Notes: generated by a model not told the origin, from the sequence alone. A stretch of DNA of 25,171 bases from a virus (IMGVR_UViG_3300027973_000209:1-25171); one strand, 5' to 3'; shown: positions 5,901 to 12,568, counted from the stretch's first letter. Made by a program: numbers and translations.

Positions 5901-6089
5901 ATGGGAAACTTTGTGGAGGGTTTGGGAATGCTTTGGGATGTTTATGTGGTTGACTTTATTGAGGAGACTTGCGAGATGGTTCTAGAGTCTGTTTCGCTGG
6001 AAGAGGCGAAGGATTTTGAGTCTGTTTGGAAGGACCAGGATTCGCTAGTTGCTATTCTTCCTGGCAGCTTTTGCGTTCGTACTGTCTGA
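5901..6089 (+). CDS. small hypothetical protein
   Basis: 62 residues, acidic (MGNFVEGLGMLWDVYVVDFIEETCEM), with no recognised domain. The ATG at 5901 has GGAGG eight bases upstream; an internal ATG at 5928 also has GGAGGG seven bases upstream and could be the true start. The 3' end overlaps the end of the minus-strand gene 6045-6419 by 45 bases, tail to tail. Its position next to the probable switch region suggests a lysogeny or early accessory protein, but that is only context. Confidence 0.55.
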   Translation: MGNFVEGLGMLWDVYVVDFIEETCEMVLESVSLEEAKDFESVWKDQDSLVAILPGSFCVRTV

Positions 6090-6419
6090 CTTTGCAACTT
6101 CTTTCTGCTTTGCAAGTCGCGCTGATGGTCTGCCACCTTTAGAGGCTGGCAGCAGTCGGTTAAGTTTTATAAGCACATCTTCGCTTGTTTGCGAGATTGC
6201 TTTTGTAACGCAGTATTCATGGCATCCACGCACATTTTTGCGTTTACCAATCTCGGTAAAGCACCAAAGGCAAACGCCATCTGCAACCTTTTGGTCCCTG
6301 TCGGCAGTGCTGATCGGCTCGACCTTTGACGGGTAGAGGTTGAGCACATCGGAAACAGATGTGATTGCAAGCCGAATTCTTTCCAAGTCTGCCGTTTTGA
6401 TTTGCGTGTATTCGCTCAT
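6045..6419 (-). CDS. CxxC/CHxxC putative zinc-binding regulator, leftward paralogue
   Basis: 124 residues. Visible: CLWC (50-53), then RGCHEYC (64-70), together a likely C-x2-C...H-x2-C zinc site, followed by a helical region, LLPASKGGRP and a basic tail. The plus-strand gene at 6626 shares the same order (CVAC, RGCHYRC, FLPKSGGRP), so the two are divergent paralogues. AGGAGG lies six bases before the ATG. Divergent paralogous small proteins between the integrase block and the early operon suggest a cI/cro-like switch pair. No classical HTH is visible, so DNA binding is inference. Confidence 0.75.
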   Translation of the reverse strand: MSEYTQIKTADLERIRLAITSVSDVLNLYPSKVEPISTADRDQKVADGVCLWCFTEIGKRKNVRGCHEYCVTKAISQTSEDVLIKLNRLLPASKGGRPSARLAKQKEVAKSDSTNAKAARKNSN

Positions 6420-6625
6420 TTTGCCCTCCTAAGAATAGTCGTCAAGAAAGTTTCTAGGAATTTTTTGAGTTCCGCAAGTCCTTACAGTCAAAAACTTTAC
6501 GTTTGTTTCGAGGTGGCTTGTCGTCAATACTGTCTTGAATACTCTCTTGACGATAGTTTTGCCTGCCGATAATCTTTGGCGTATCAATCCGCATGGATGC
6601 TGTTTCATCACAAGAGGGGCGCATC
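6420..6625. promoter_or_regulatory. divergent regulatory region with TCGTCAAGA inverted repeats
   Basis: 206 bp between the two paralogous regulators. TCGTCAAGA occurs at 6439-6447 and its exact reverse complement TCTTGACGA at 6545-6553, extended by ATAG/CTAT-like flanks. A third half site TCGTCAA lies at 6521-6527 and TCTTGA at 6533-6538. The arrangement fits operators for one or both flanking proteins controlling divergent promoters. Promoter hexamers could not be assigned with confidence. Confidence 0.5.
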
Positions 6626-6910
6626 ATGCAAGTTGTTATCTACGTTCAGGAATTTGTCGAAATGCGCAAGGCTGCCTTAGATCGAATCACGAAATGCAAA
6701 AACGAAAACCTGTGCGTTGCTTGCATGGGTTCGTTGGAAGGTGAGAAGCGAGTCATTCGCGGCTGTCATTACCGATGCCAGCAAGCGACCTTGAAGGCAA
6801 TCAAGGAAGGAAAGTTTACAGAAAAGGGACGAGTTCAGGCTGGCAAGTTTTTGCCTAAAAGCGGTGGACGACCTGTATCGAATCCAGTGTCGATGGAGGC
6901 CGCAAGCTAG
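6626..6910 (+). CDS. CxxC/CHxxC putative zinc-binding regulator, rightward paralogue
   Basis: 94 residues with CVAC then RGCHYRC, a likely zinc site, followed by QQATLKAIKEGKFTEKGRVQAGKFLPKSGGRP and a polar tail. It is the divergent paralogue of the gene at 6045-6419, smaller and without the long basic tail. The ATG at 6626 is chosen over 6593 because GAGGGG lies six bases upstream. It is the first gene of the rightward early operon, the position of cro-type regulators. I remember similar small proteins (C-x2-C, R-G-x-H-x2-C, GK-x-L, GGR-x-SNP) in planctomycete phages; function unproven. Confidence 0.75.
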   Translation: MQVVIYVQEFVEMRKAALDRITKCKNENLCVACMGSLEGEKRVIRGCHYRCQQATLKAIKEGKFTEKGRVQAGKFLPKSGGRPVSNPVSMEAAS

Positions 6911-6916
6911 TAGTTC

Positions 6917-6964
6917 TGCCTTCGGGATGGTTCCCCTCGTTCAAGTTCGATTCTTGAGACGGCA
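6917..6964 (+). ncRNA. tRNA-like T-arm/acceptor minihelix
   Basis: TCAAG (6941-6945), loop TTCGATT (6946-6952) and CTTGA (6953-6957) form a perfect 5-bp T-arm with a canonical T-loop. GACGGCA (6958-6964) can pair with TGCCTTC (6917-6923) at six of seven positions as an acceptor stem. Between them GGG/CCC (6924-6935) forms a small hairpin. There are no D or anticodon arms, so this is not a normal tRNA. Confidence 0.4.
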
Positions 6965-7034
6965 TTGTATTCAGGGGTGGGTACGTTTTGGACGTTGGCA
7001 GCGTTGCTAGCGAATTGGAAGTCTAACAATTAAA

Positions 7035-7066
7035 GGTGCTGACCAAGAATTGGTCACGGAGGCACC
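7035..7066 (+). promoter_or_regulatory. strong hairpin upstream of the 7084 gene
   Basis: GGTGC (7035-7039) and TGACCAA (7040-7046) pair with TTGGTCA (7050-7056) and GCACC (7062-7066), giving 12 bp with a GAA loop and a five-base bulge on the 3' side. It ends just before the GAGAAGG ribosome site of the next gene. It may affect mRNA stability or translation; with no T-run, it is not a good intrinsic terminator. Confidence 0.4.
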
Positions 7067-7083
7067 GAGAAGGATTGATCTTT

Positions 7084-7386
7084 ATGAAAACGATTATTGT
7101 CGATGGAGTTGAGTTTGTAGAGAAAGCAACTTATCCGAAGTGTGAGAGAGCCATTGTGTATGTTGATCGCGGTTGGATCTTTGCTGGTGATATTCGACGT
7201 GAGAATGGTCGAATCTACTTGACCCGCGCGGTTCATGTTTTTCGTTGGGAGTGCATTGGGTTCGATGGGATGGTTGCTGATCCCAAGTCGAGCAAGGTCA
7301 CGTTAAAGGCTATGGATCGACCAGTTGAGATACCACAGTCGGCAGAAGTTTTTTGCATCCCCGTTGATTTAGACTGGGGCATCTAA
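7084..7386 (+). CDS. hypothetical phage protein, DUF6948-like
   Basis: 100 residues starting MKTIIVDGVEFVEKA. The pattern of an N-terminal strand, AIVYVDRGWIFAGDI, a polar turn, AVHVFRWECIGFDGMVADPKSSKVTL and a closing strand FCIPVDLDW is familiar from small all-beta phage proteins that I associate with the DUF6948 type, whose function is unknown. The ATG at 7084 has AGAAGG ten bases upstream; an earlier in-frame start at 7036 would lie inside the hairpin. Its stop (TAA, 7384-7386) overlaps the start of the next small gene as TAATG. Confidence 0.72.
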   Translation: MKTIIVDGVEFVEKATYPKCERAIVYVDRGWIFAGDIRRENGRIYLTRAVHVFRWECIGFDGMVADPKSSKVTLKAMDRPVEIPQSAEVFCIPVDLDWGI

Positions 7387-7484
7387 TGGAAACGACCATT
7401 AAGCCAATCTGCTACGGCTACGGCTACGGCAACGGCTACGGCACTGTTAGTAGTCTCGGATTAACAGGAGTGACAAACATATGA
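7386..7484 (+). CDS. 32-residue Tyr-Gly repeat peptide
   Basis: A very short frame, METTIKPICYGYGYGNGYG followed by a 13-residue tail, built on tandem GGCTAC hexamers. Both ends are coupled: the ATG overlaps the upstream stop (TAATG) and the stop overlaps the next ATG (ATGA at 7481-7484). This double coupling, with no gap on either side, argues that it is translated. I recall similar YGYGDG-type peptides in planctomycete phage genomes, but cannot verify this here. Function unknown; the repeat length could vary by slippage. Confidence 0.5.
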   Translation: METTIKPICYGYGYGNGYGTVSSLGLTGVTNI

Positions 7485-7738
7485 ACACGATTGTTTCTTT
7501 GTCGCTCACCGAGGTAGCCAAAGACGACCTGCGACACGGTCAGCGGTATCTGTTAGTCGATGATTCGCATGCTCTTGTTGTGTGCGTTCGTAGCGTGGAC
7601 GGTCGCAAGTTCGCAAAAGTCGAGATGTCGTACTTGGCAGCACGGGTGCAGATGAGTTTGGATATTATGCTGGATCACTTTACGACTGACTTGGCGAAGT
7701 TCTTTGAACTGCCTTCTGACAAGGAAGGTGCAGTATGA
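7481..7738 (+). CDS. hypothetical early protein
   Basis: 85 residues with no recognised family. Predicted alternation of strand (RYLLVDDSHALVVCVRSV), strand (KFAKVEMSYL) and helix (LDIMLDHFTTDLAKFFEL). Soluble, no Cys pair, no membrane segment. AGGAG lies ten bases upstream of the ATG, and the start overlaps the stop of the Tyr-Gly peptide. Coupled to the next gene by ATGA at 7735-7738, so part of the same early operon. Confidence 0.65.
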   Translation: MNTIVSLSLTEVAKDDLRHGQRYLLVDDSHALVVCVRSVDGRKFAKVEMSYLAARVQMSLDIMLDHFTTDLAKFFELPSDKEGAV

Positions 7739-7962
7739 GAACTTGGAAAGTGACTGCATACACTGGCAAGAATCGTGACAAGCATCTTGGCCGCAGTTGG
7801 GTTAAGGCTGATACCGAGTCGCAAGCTGTTGAGCTTGGCAGACGGGCACTTCGAATGATTGGCGTACGAGGTAAGTTTCAGGTGTCTGCCTCTGAGTATT
7901 CGCCACTGAGGGATATGGATTTTCTGGGATACGTCCAGAAAGTTGCTGAGGTGGCACGATGA
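7735..7962 (+). CDS. hypothetical early protein
   Basis: 75 residues, basic, starting MRTWKVTAYTGKNRDKHLGRSWVKADTESQAVELG. The strand-strand-helix pattern with 'WVKADTESQAVELGRRALRMIG' resembles many small phage proteins in which a short sheet is followed by an amphipathic helix, but no named family can be given. It starts within the stop of the preceding gene and its stop overlaps the next start (ATGA at 7959), so translation is coupled at both ends. Confidence 0.65.
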   Translation: MRTWKVTAYTGKNRDKHLGRSWVKADTESQAVELGRRALRMIGVRGKFQVSASEYSPLRDMDFLGYVQKVAEVAR

Positions 7963-8174
7963 AAAACAATGACGACGAAACAGCGTTCCCTGTCGCTATC
8001 GGACAGACAGCGGCAGACATGAAAGGGCTAAGCATTCGAGATTACTTTGCTGGTCAAGTGCTAGTCGGACTCTATGCGACTGGGCACTTCAAAGCAATCG
8101 ATGACACAAAACTTGCAAGGGTCGCTTACAAGCAAGCAAACGAAATGATGGAAGCCCGCAAGACACTGGGCTAA
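7959..8174 (+). CDS. small phage protein with LRDYFAGQ-type motif
   Basis: 71 residues: ETAFPVAIGQTAADMKGLSIRDYFAGQVLVGLY, then a helix ending ANEMMEARKTLG. The order TAFP, G-(L/M)-x-(L/I)-RDYFA-(G/A), and A-x-x-M-x-x-AR near the end is a very common small phage protein of unknown role. Coupled by ATGA to the gene before it. It is followed by a 112-base leader to the CsrA homologue with a hairpin and many GGA motifs. Confidence 0.75.
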   Translation: MKNNDDETAFPVAIGQTAADMKGLSIRDYFAGQVLVGLYATGHFKAIDDTKLARVAYKQANEMMEARKTLG

Positions 8175-8180
8175 ACAACA

Positions 8181-8286
8181 CACGGACGCAACCAGCGGAC
8201 GGAATCGACTAGACGATGGAGCGTCTAGGGCTGGCTTCATGGATGGGATTATTACAACGGATGGATTTTCTAAAAAGGATTTTTAT
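8181..8286 (+). promoter_or_regulatory. GGA-rich leader of the csrA gene with GGA-loop hairpin
   Basis: Nine GGA triplets lie between 8184 and 8279: at 8184, 8197, 8201, 8218, 8241, 8246, 8259, 8263 and 8277; three are ACGGA. A 7-bp hairpin, CTAGACG (8209-8215) with CGTCTAG (8222-8228), shows ATGGAG in its loop. CsrA binds GGA, best in a hairpin loop, and commonly represses its own translation by covering the ribosome site; the last GGA here is part of the Shine-Dalgarno sequence. Confidence 0.55.
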
Positions 8287-8466
8287 ATGGCGCTCGTACT
8301 TAGTCGCAAACCATTGGAACGTGTCTGGGTTGGAAACGATGTGTGCGTTGAAGTCGTTTCGATCAAAGGGAACAAAGTGAGACTGGCTTTTCACGTGCAT
8401 CCATCGGTGCCGATCTTGAGAAGCGAAGTTAAGGAAGCTGACGAGAGAAAGGAACAGGGGAAGTGA
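8287..8466 (+). CDS. csrA: phage-encoded CsrA-family RNA-binding regulator
   Basis: 59 residues matching the carbon storage regulator fold: MALVLSRKPLERVWVGNDVCVEVVSIKGNKVRLAFHV, then PSVPILRSEVKEAD. Arg7 and Arg45 correspond to the RNA-contacting R6 and R44 of E. coli CsrA, and the I-G-D, IKGNKVRL core is kept. CsrA dimers bind GGA motifs in mRNA leaders and block or alter translation. The ATG at 8287 is chosen because AAGGA lies seven bases upstream and the family starts there; a start at 8239 would add 16 unrelated residues. It may redirect host mRNAs, time phage genes, or control itself through the GGA-rich leader. Confidence 0.85.
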   Translation: MALVLSRKPLERVWVGNDVCVEVVSIKGNKVRLAFHVHPSVPILRSEVKEADERKEQGK

Positions 8467-8756
8467 GATATTACAAGATCGTCTACCGTCGCAAGATTTA
8501 TAAAGGCAACGGAAGATTTATTCATAGCATGGTGACATCGTTCCAAACAAGTCGTGCGATTACATCGACCGAAGCAATGAACGACGCCTACACGAAAGCA
8601 GCTCGGCAAGTGTCGGACGATTGGAGCGTTGAGATACGCGAAGTGTGCAAGGCTGAGTTCCTGCAAATTATCCGCGACCATGACAACTTTGGTATTTGGA
8701 TGTTGTCCACTGACGCTTACCAGGAAGAAAGGGACGACGCAAATGCCGACAGCTAA
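8463..8756 (+). CDS. hypothetical early protein
   Basis: 97 residues starting with GTG at 8463, which overlaps the csrA stop (GTGA). The N-terminus (YYKIVYRRKIYKGNGRFIHSMVTSFQTSRAITSTEAMNDAYTKA) looks like a beta-sheet followed by a helix; the C-terminus (EERDDANADS) is acidic. No family recognised. Because it is coupled to csrA, any CsrA repression of its own leader would also affect this gene. Confidence 0.65.
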   Translation: MRYYKIVYRRKIYKGNGRFIHSMVTSFQTSRAITSTEAMNDAYTKAARQVSDDWSVEIREVCKAEFLQIIRDHDNFGIWMLSTDAYQEERDDANADS

Positions 8757-9126
8757 ACATCCGAAATTGAAGGTCAAGCATTGCAAATTTATAAAACGCG
8801 ATCAAGCGAAGATGATTTACGCAGCGGGTGCAAAGATCGACGACGACAGTTCCTTTGGATGCATATTGTCCAAAGGCAACGACAGTGACTTTGCCCCATC
8901 TCGCATGCCTCTACCTACAGGTGCCAGACCTGGCTCAATCGAGAAGATCGAATTGTACGCGGCTAGATTGTTACGTGGTGAAGAGTTGAATCACCCATGT
9001 GACGAACGGACTTCCGGAACCATCGACATGCACAACGCGATGATCGAGTTTGCGATGGCGGGACGCAAGGAACGAAAGGCAGAAAGCATTAAGGCGAAGA
9101 AGAAACGCAAAAAGCTATCTGCTTAA
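8743..9126 (+). CDS. hypothetical protein with Lys-rich tail
   Basis: 127 residues, starting MPTAKHPKLKVKHCKFIKRDQ and ending in the basic KAKKKRKKLSA. The ATG at 8743 has AAAGGGA eight bases upstream and overlaps the preceding gene by 14 bases; a longer frame from 8629 would run far into that gene. The basic ends suggest nucleic-acid contact, but no domain is recognised. It is the last gene before the tRNA-like hairpin at 9128-9170 and the recombination genes. Confidence 0.65.
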   Translation: MPTAKHPKLKVKHCKFIKRDQAKMIYAAGAKIDDDSSFGCILSKGNDSDFAPSRMPLPTGARPGSIEKIELYAARLLRGEELNHPCDERTSGTIDMHNAMIEFAMAGRKERKAESIKAKKKRKKLSA

Positions 9127-9127
9127 C

Positions 9128-9170
9128 AGGCAAAACGGTTTTCGAGCGAGTTCGATTCTCGCTCTTGCCT
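9128..9170 (+). ncRNA. tRNA-like T-arm/acceptor minihelix
   Basis: GAGCGAG (9144-9150), loop TTCGATT (9151-9157) and CTCGCTC (9158-9164) form a perfect 7-bp T-arm-like stem with the T-loop consensus TTCRANY. AGGCAA (9128-9133) pairs perfectly with TTGCCT (9165-9170), giving a 13-bp stack like the acceptor/T half of a tRNA, with ten unpaired bases on the 5' side. D and anticodon arms are absent. It may be an RNase P or Z processing signal, a terminator, or a tRNA remnant. Confidence 0.4.
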
Positions 9171-9210
9171 TTGGGGTTTGTTTGTAGGTTTTGTTTTTAG
9201 GGGTTTGATT

Positions 9211-10068
9211 GTGTTGCATATCAACAAGGGAAAAAGGAATCGCGCGCGTCGCATTCTAATCTATGGCGAAAACGGAGTTGGAAAGTCCTCGCTTGCAGCG
9301 AAGTTTCCAAATCCTCTGTTTCTCAACATCGAAGATGGTATTGGCGATCTTGACGTTGACTCTACCGAAGTGATTCGGTCGATCACGGACTTTATGGGTT
9401 GCATGATTGGTGCCAGCGAAACGGATTACGAGACAATCGTTATCGATACGGTTGACTGGTTGGAGAAACTGATTTTTGCTGACGTAGCCCAAAAGGCAGG
9501 CAAGAAAACGATTGACGACATCGGGTTTGGCAAAGGCTACCAAGCAGTCGAACAGCAATGGAAGTCTTTGTTCGACGGTTTGTCCTATCTTTGGCAACAA
9601 GGAAGGCACATTGTCTTTACATGCCACGAGCAGATCGAGAAGTTTACGAATCCTGATGGCGACTCGTACAACTACTGGAAGCCTGCCCTCCATATCAAAG
9701 GCAGTGGTTGCGTTACCGAATGGTGCGATGAGGTGCTGTTCGTTCGGTATCGCACGCTGACGCGACAGATGGATGAGGGATTTGGCAACAAGCGATCCAT
9801 TGCCATCGGTGGCAAAGAGCGAGTCATCGTCTGCAATAAGTCGGCAACCGTTGAAGCGAAGAACCGTCTTGGGATGGTGGATGAGATTTCCAGCTTCGCA
9901 GACTTGCAAAAGTATTTGCCAATCGTTTCGAAGCAAGCGGTTGCAGTTCCTGCACCAACGCAAGAAAAGCCAACTGGCAACATTGCAGGCGTCGTCAAGA
10001 ACGGAACAAGTAAAGGCGAAGCCTTCGCGGTTGCTGAGCCTGTCGATTTGAGTGATTCCCCCTTTTAG
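9211..10068 (+). CDS. RecA-like ATPase, probable Sak4-type recombination protein
   Basis: About 285 residues. Walker A GENGVGKSS (19-27), a Walker B-like strand TIVIDTVDWL, and HIVFTCHEQIEKF followed by a DSYNYWKPALHIKGS segment, typical of the AAA_24/Sak4 phage ATPases that help single-strand annealing or exchange. The Pro/Thr-rich tail after about 245 looks disordered and ends acidic (DLSDSPF), resembling SSB-tail-like ends. The start is uncertain: GTG at 9211 is chosen because AGGGG lies seven bases upstream; TTGs at 9205 and 9214 are alternatives. It is followed by a DUF669 protein, the usual partner in such phage modules. Confidence 0.85.
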   Translation: MLHINKGKRNRARRILIYGENGVGKSSLAAKFPNPLFLNIEDGIGDLDVDSTEVIRSITDFMGCMIGASETDYETIVIDTVDWLEKLIFADVAQKAGKKTIDDIGFGKGYQAVEQQWKSLFDGLSYLWQQGRHIVFTCHEQIEKFTNPDGDSYNYWKPALHIKGSGCVTEWCDEVLFVRYRTLTRQMDEGFGNKRSIAIGGKERVIVCNKSATVEAKNRLGMVDEISSFADLQKYLPIVSKQAVAVPAPTQEKPTGNIAGVVKNGTSKGEAFAVAEPVDLSDSPF

Positions 10069-10083
10069 TTTTGGAGTTTAGAG

Positions 10084-10539
10084 ATGGCAAATTTATCTGG
10101 ATTTGATGCAAGCAAAGTGGAGCCGAACGATTACGGAGTTATTCCTCCTGGTGATTACGAGGCTTGCATTGTCAACAGCGAAATGAAAGCGACGAAGGAC
10201 GGAACCGGCCAATATTTGAATCTGGAGATTCAGATTGTCGGTGGGCAGTACCAGAATCGGAAGTTGTTCGAGAAGTTGAACCTTGTCAACAAGAACGACC
10301 AAGCGGTGACTATCGCCAAAGGAACCTTGTCGGCAATCTGTCGGGCGGTGAACGTCTTGACTCCGAACGATTCGAGTGAACTGCACAACAAGACTTTCCG
10401 CGTTGCTGTTGGCGTTCGAAAGAACGACTACAAGGGCGACATGGAAAACCATGTGAAGTCGTTCAAGCCTCGCTCGGCTGGTCCGGTTGTGGCGGCGGGC
10501 GTTTCTGTTCCTGAAACTACTAGCAAGGTACCTTGGTGA
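10084..10539 (+). CDS. DUF669 family protein, putative ssDNA-binding
   Basis: 151 residues of the DUF669 type: GVIPPGDYEACIVNSEMKAT, then GTGQYLNLEIQIVGGQYQNRKLFEKLNL, and a conserved region with AICRAVNV followed by the FRVAVGV strand. DUF669 proteins are found beside Sak4/helicase genes and are thought to be OB-fold ssDNA-binding proteins of phage replication. GGAG lies seven bases before the ATG. The C-terminus (after about 128) is flexible and ends VPETTSKVPW. Its position directly after the RecA-like ATPase supports the assignment. Confidence 0.85.
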   Translation: MANLSGFDASKVEPNDYGVIPPGDYEACIVNSEMKATKDGTGQYLNLEIQIVGGQYQNRKLFEKLNLVNKNDQAVTIAKGTLSAICRAVNVLTPNDSSELHNKTFRVAVGVRKNDYKGDMENHVKSFKPRSAGPVVAAGVSVPETTSKVPW

Positions 10540-10543
10540 TTTT

Positions 10544-10933
10544 ATGGGATGGGAAGTATTTGTAGAACCGCAACATCGTGGAAGTGCCACAAAGTACGCG
10601 TCTGATACGGTGGTTATCAAGCATGAAAAATCTAGTGGTGGTTCAACTACATTGAGCGTTGCGTTTCGGATTGGAAGCGATGTAGTTTCTGCCATGCGAT
10701 GGCAGGCGGGAGACAAAGTGACAACAGTTCGAAATGGTGACATCGTTGGAATAAAACGAGTGTCTACGAAAACTGCGATTGGCTGGACATTAACAAAGGC
10801 ATCATCTGGAAAGAACCTGCGATTTAAGTGTTGCAGCAAAGAACTTTTGGAGTCGCTTCCTGTTGGTGTGATTACCAATCTTATTGTTGACGGTGACGTT
10901 CTCGTTCTTGGTGAAGTCAAGAAGGCTAAGTAA
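10544..10933 (+). CDS. hypothetical protein in the replication operon
   Basis: 129 residues, mostly beta by inspection (WEVFVEPQ, DTVVIKHEKS, TTLSVAFRIG, DKVTTVRNGDIVGIKRV), with a C-terminal VITNLIVDGDVLVLGEVKKAK. No known family. The ATG at 10544 lies four bases after the preceding stop; a longer frame from 10487 would overlap the DUF669 gene by over 50 bases. The ribosome site is poor (GGTG), so it may depend on coupling with DUF669 translation. It lies directly before the helicase, which starts right after its stop. Confidence 0.6.
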   Translation: MGWEVFVEPQHRGSATKYASDTVVIKHEKSSGGSTTLSVAFRIGSDVVSAMRWQAGDKVTTVRNGDIVGIKRVSTKTAIGWTLTKASSGKNLRFKCCSKELLESLPVGVITNLIVDGDVLVLGEVKKAK

Positions 10934-12568
10934 ATGGATTTGCGATGGTATCAGCAAGAGGCTGTCGAGGCTGTCTACAACCACCTTTGCACGCAAGCAG
11001 GCAATCCGATTGTTTGCTTGCCGACAGGTAGCGGCAAGAGCCTCGTAATTGCAGAACTAGCACGACGCGCCATCACGGACTTTGGCGGTCGTGTCCTGGT
11101 TCTACAGCATCGAAAGGAGTTGATTTCGCAGAACGCTGACAAGGTTCGCAAACTTATCTCGATTCCTGTCGGGGAATACTCGGCAGGACTTCGGCGGTAT
11201 GCAACCAAAGAGGACATCGTCCTTTGCGGTATCCAGAGCGTTTACAACAAGGCGAGCTTGTTCGACGTTCGAAACCTGATTTTGATTGACGAAGCCCATT
11301 TGTGTTCACCATCGGATGAATCGATGTACCAAACCTTTTTGAGTGATATGAGAACAATCAATCCGACGATTCGATTCGTTGGATTGACTGCAACCCCATA
11401 CCGAACGGGTGAAGGTGCATTGTGCAAGGCTGATGGAGTGTTTCAGAAGTTGGTCTACAACGCACCAATCAAGCAACTCATGGAAGAGGGGTTTTTGTGC
11501 AGGGTGACAAACAAGCCAGCAGTTCACGAGGTAAACACTTCGTCGCTTCACATGAGGTATGGGGAGTTTATTACCAAGGAAGTCGATGCGTTGTTTGGTG
11601 GGATGGCGACAGCGGAAGCATGCAAGGAAGTTCTTCAGGCTTGCGTTGGCCGTCATTCGATCATGGTGTTCTGTTCTTCGGTCAAGCATGCGGAAGGTGT
11701 TGTCTCGACGCTTCGCACGCTGACCGACGACAGGGTTGAAATGGTTGAAGGTGGCACGACACCTTTGGAACGTGCTTCGATACTTGCGGGGTTCGTGTCC
11801 CAGTCGATTCGAATACTTGTGAACGTCGATGTGCTGACAACTGGCTTTGATGCTCCTTGCGTCGACGCCATCGCGATCCTGCGAGCGACTGCATCGCCAG
11901 GATTGTTTGCTCAGATCGTTGGCCGGGGACTTCGCACATATGTTTCAAAGGCTGATTGCTTGGTTTTGGACTTTGGCGAAAACATCAAACGGCATGGTCC
12001 GATCGACGCAATTGACTTTGGCAAGCCGCGATCACAAAAGGGAGAATCGCTACCAGCCGACGACGAAGGCAAAGAATGTCCAAATTGCCAGCTAGTGGTA
12101 CCAAGTCGAAAGCAGTCTTGCGAGTGCGGCTTTCGGTTCTCGGTTCGAGTGCCAACACACGAAGAAAAAGCAGACACAGTGGCGCAAATCATTAGCGAGC
12201 CTGAGACGTTTCAAGTCGCTACGGTTCGCTACTACAAGCACGAGAAGGAAGGCAAGACGCCGAGTTTGCGGGTGGATTACCACCTGACTGGAGAGGGCAA
12301 CCTGGAGCCGATGATTTCGGAATGGGTTTGCTTGGAGCATTCAGGATTCGCACGAAAGAAAGCAGAGGGATGGTGGGGTGCGAGGTGCGAGCTGGAACCA
12401 CCTACGAGCGTTGACGATGCGTTGCATGTCGCCAGTGTGATTGCTGTTCCTCGTTCGATTACGGCGGTTCGTGAAGGTAGGTTTTGGCGAATCACTGGGG
12501 CTGAGATTGAAGAGATACCAGATTCGAGTTTGTTGGTTGTTACTGAGGAAGAGGAGATGCCATTTTGA
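10934..12568 (+). CDS. DEAH-box superfamily 2 helicase
   Basis: 544 residues. Q/Walker A region PTGSGKS (30-36), Walker B DEAH (119-122), motif III TAT (152-154), and motif VI QIVGRGLR near 338: a complete SF2 helicase of the phage type, related in layout to the RadD/type III Res-type group. A zinc-ribbon-like CPNC...CECGF lies near 379-397 and a further unknown C-terminal domain follows. It probably remodels replication or recombination intermediates. AAGG lies upstream of the ATG, which directly follows the previous gene, and the stop overlaps the next TTG start (TTGA). Confidence 0.9.
   Translation: MDLRWYQQEAVEAVYNHLCTQAGNPIVCLPTGSGKSLVIAELARRAITDFGGRVLVLQHRKELISQNADKVRKLISIPVGEYSAGLRRYATKEDIVLCGIQSVYNKASLFDVRNLILIDEAHLCSPSDESMYQTFLSDMRTINPTIRFVGLTATPYRTGEGALCKADGVFQKLVYNAPIKQLMEEGFLCRVTNKPAVHEVNTSSLHMRYGEFITKEVDALFGGMATAEACKEVLQACVGRHSIMVFCSSVKHAEGVVSTLRTLTDDRVEMVEGGTTPLERASILAGFVSQSIRILVNVDVLTTGFDAPCVDAIAILRATASPGLFAQIVGRGLRTYVSKADCLVLDFGENIKRHGPIDAIDFGKPRSQKGESLPADDEGKECPNCQLVVPSRKQSCECGFRFSVRVPTHEEKADTVAQIISEPETFQVATVRYYKHEKEGKTPSLRVDYHLTGEGNLEPMISEWVCLEHSGFARKKAEGWWGARCELEPPTSVDDALHVASVIAVPRSITAVREGRFWRITGAEIEEIPDSSLLVVTEEEEMPF

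Noticed and set aside
9128-9170. A complete tRNA gene
   Set aside because: Only acceptor and T arms can be formed; D and anticodon arms are missing at this site and at 6917.
9256-9963. Long minus-strand frame (235 codons) opposite the RecA-like ATPase
   Set aside because: The plus-strand frame has Walker motifs and fits the operon; the minus frame has no motif and no ribosome site.
10093-10920. Minus-strand frame of 275 codons opposite the DUF669 and 10544 genes
   Set aside because: It spans two recognisable or coupled plus-strand genes and shows no domain; it is an antisense shadow.
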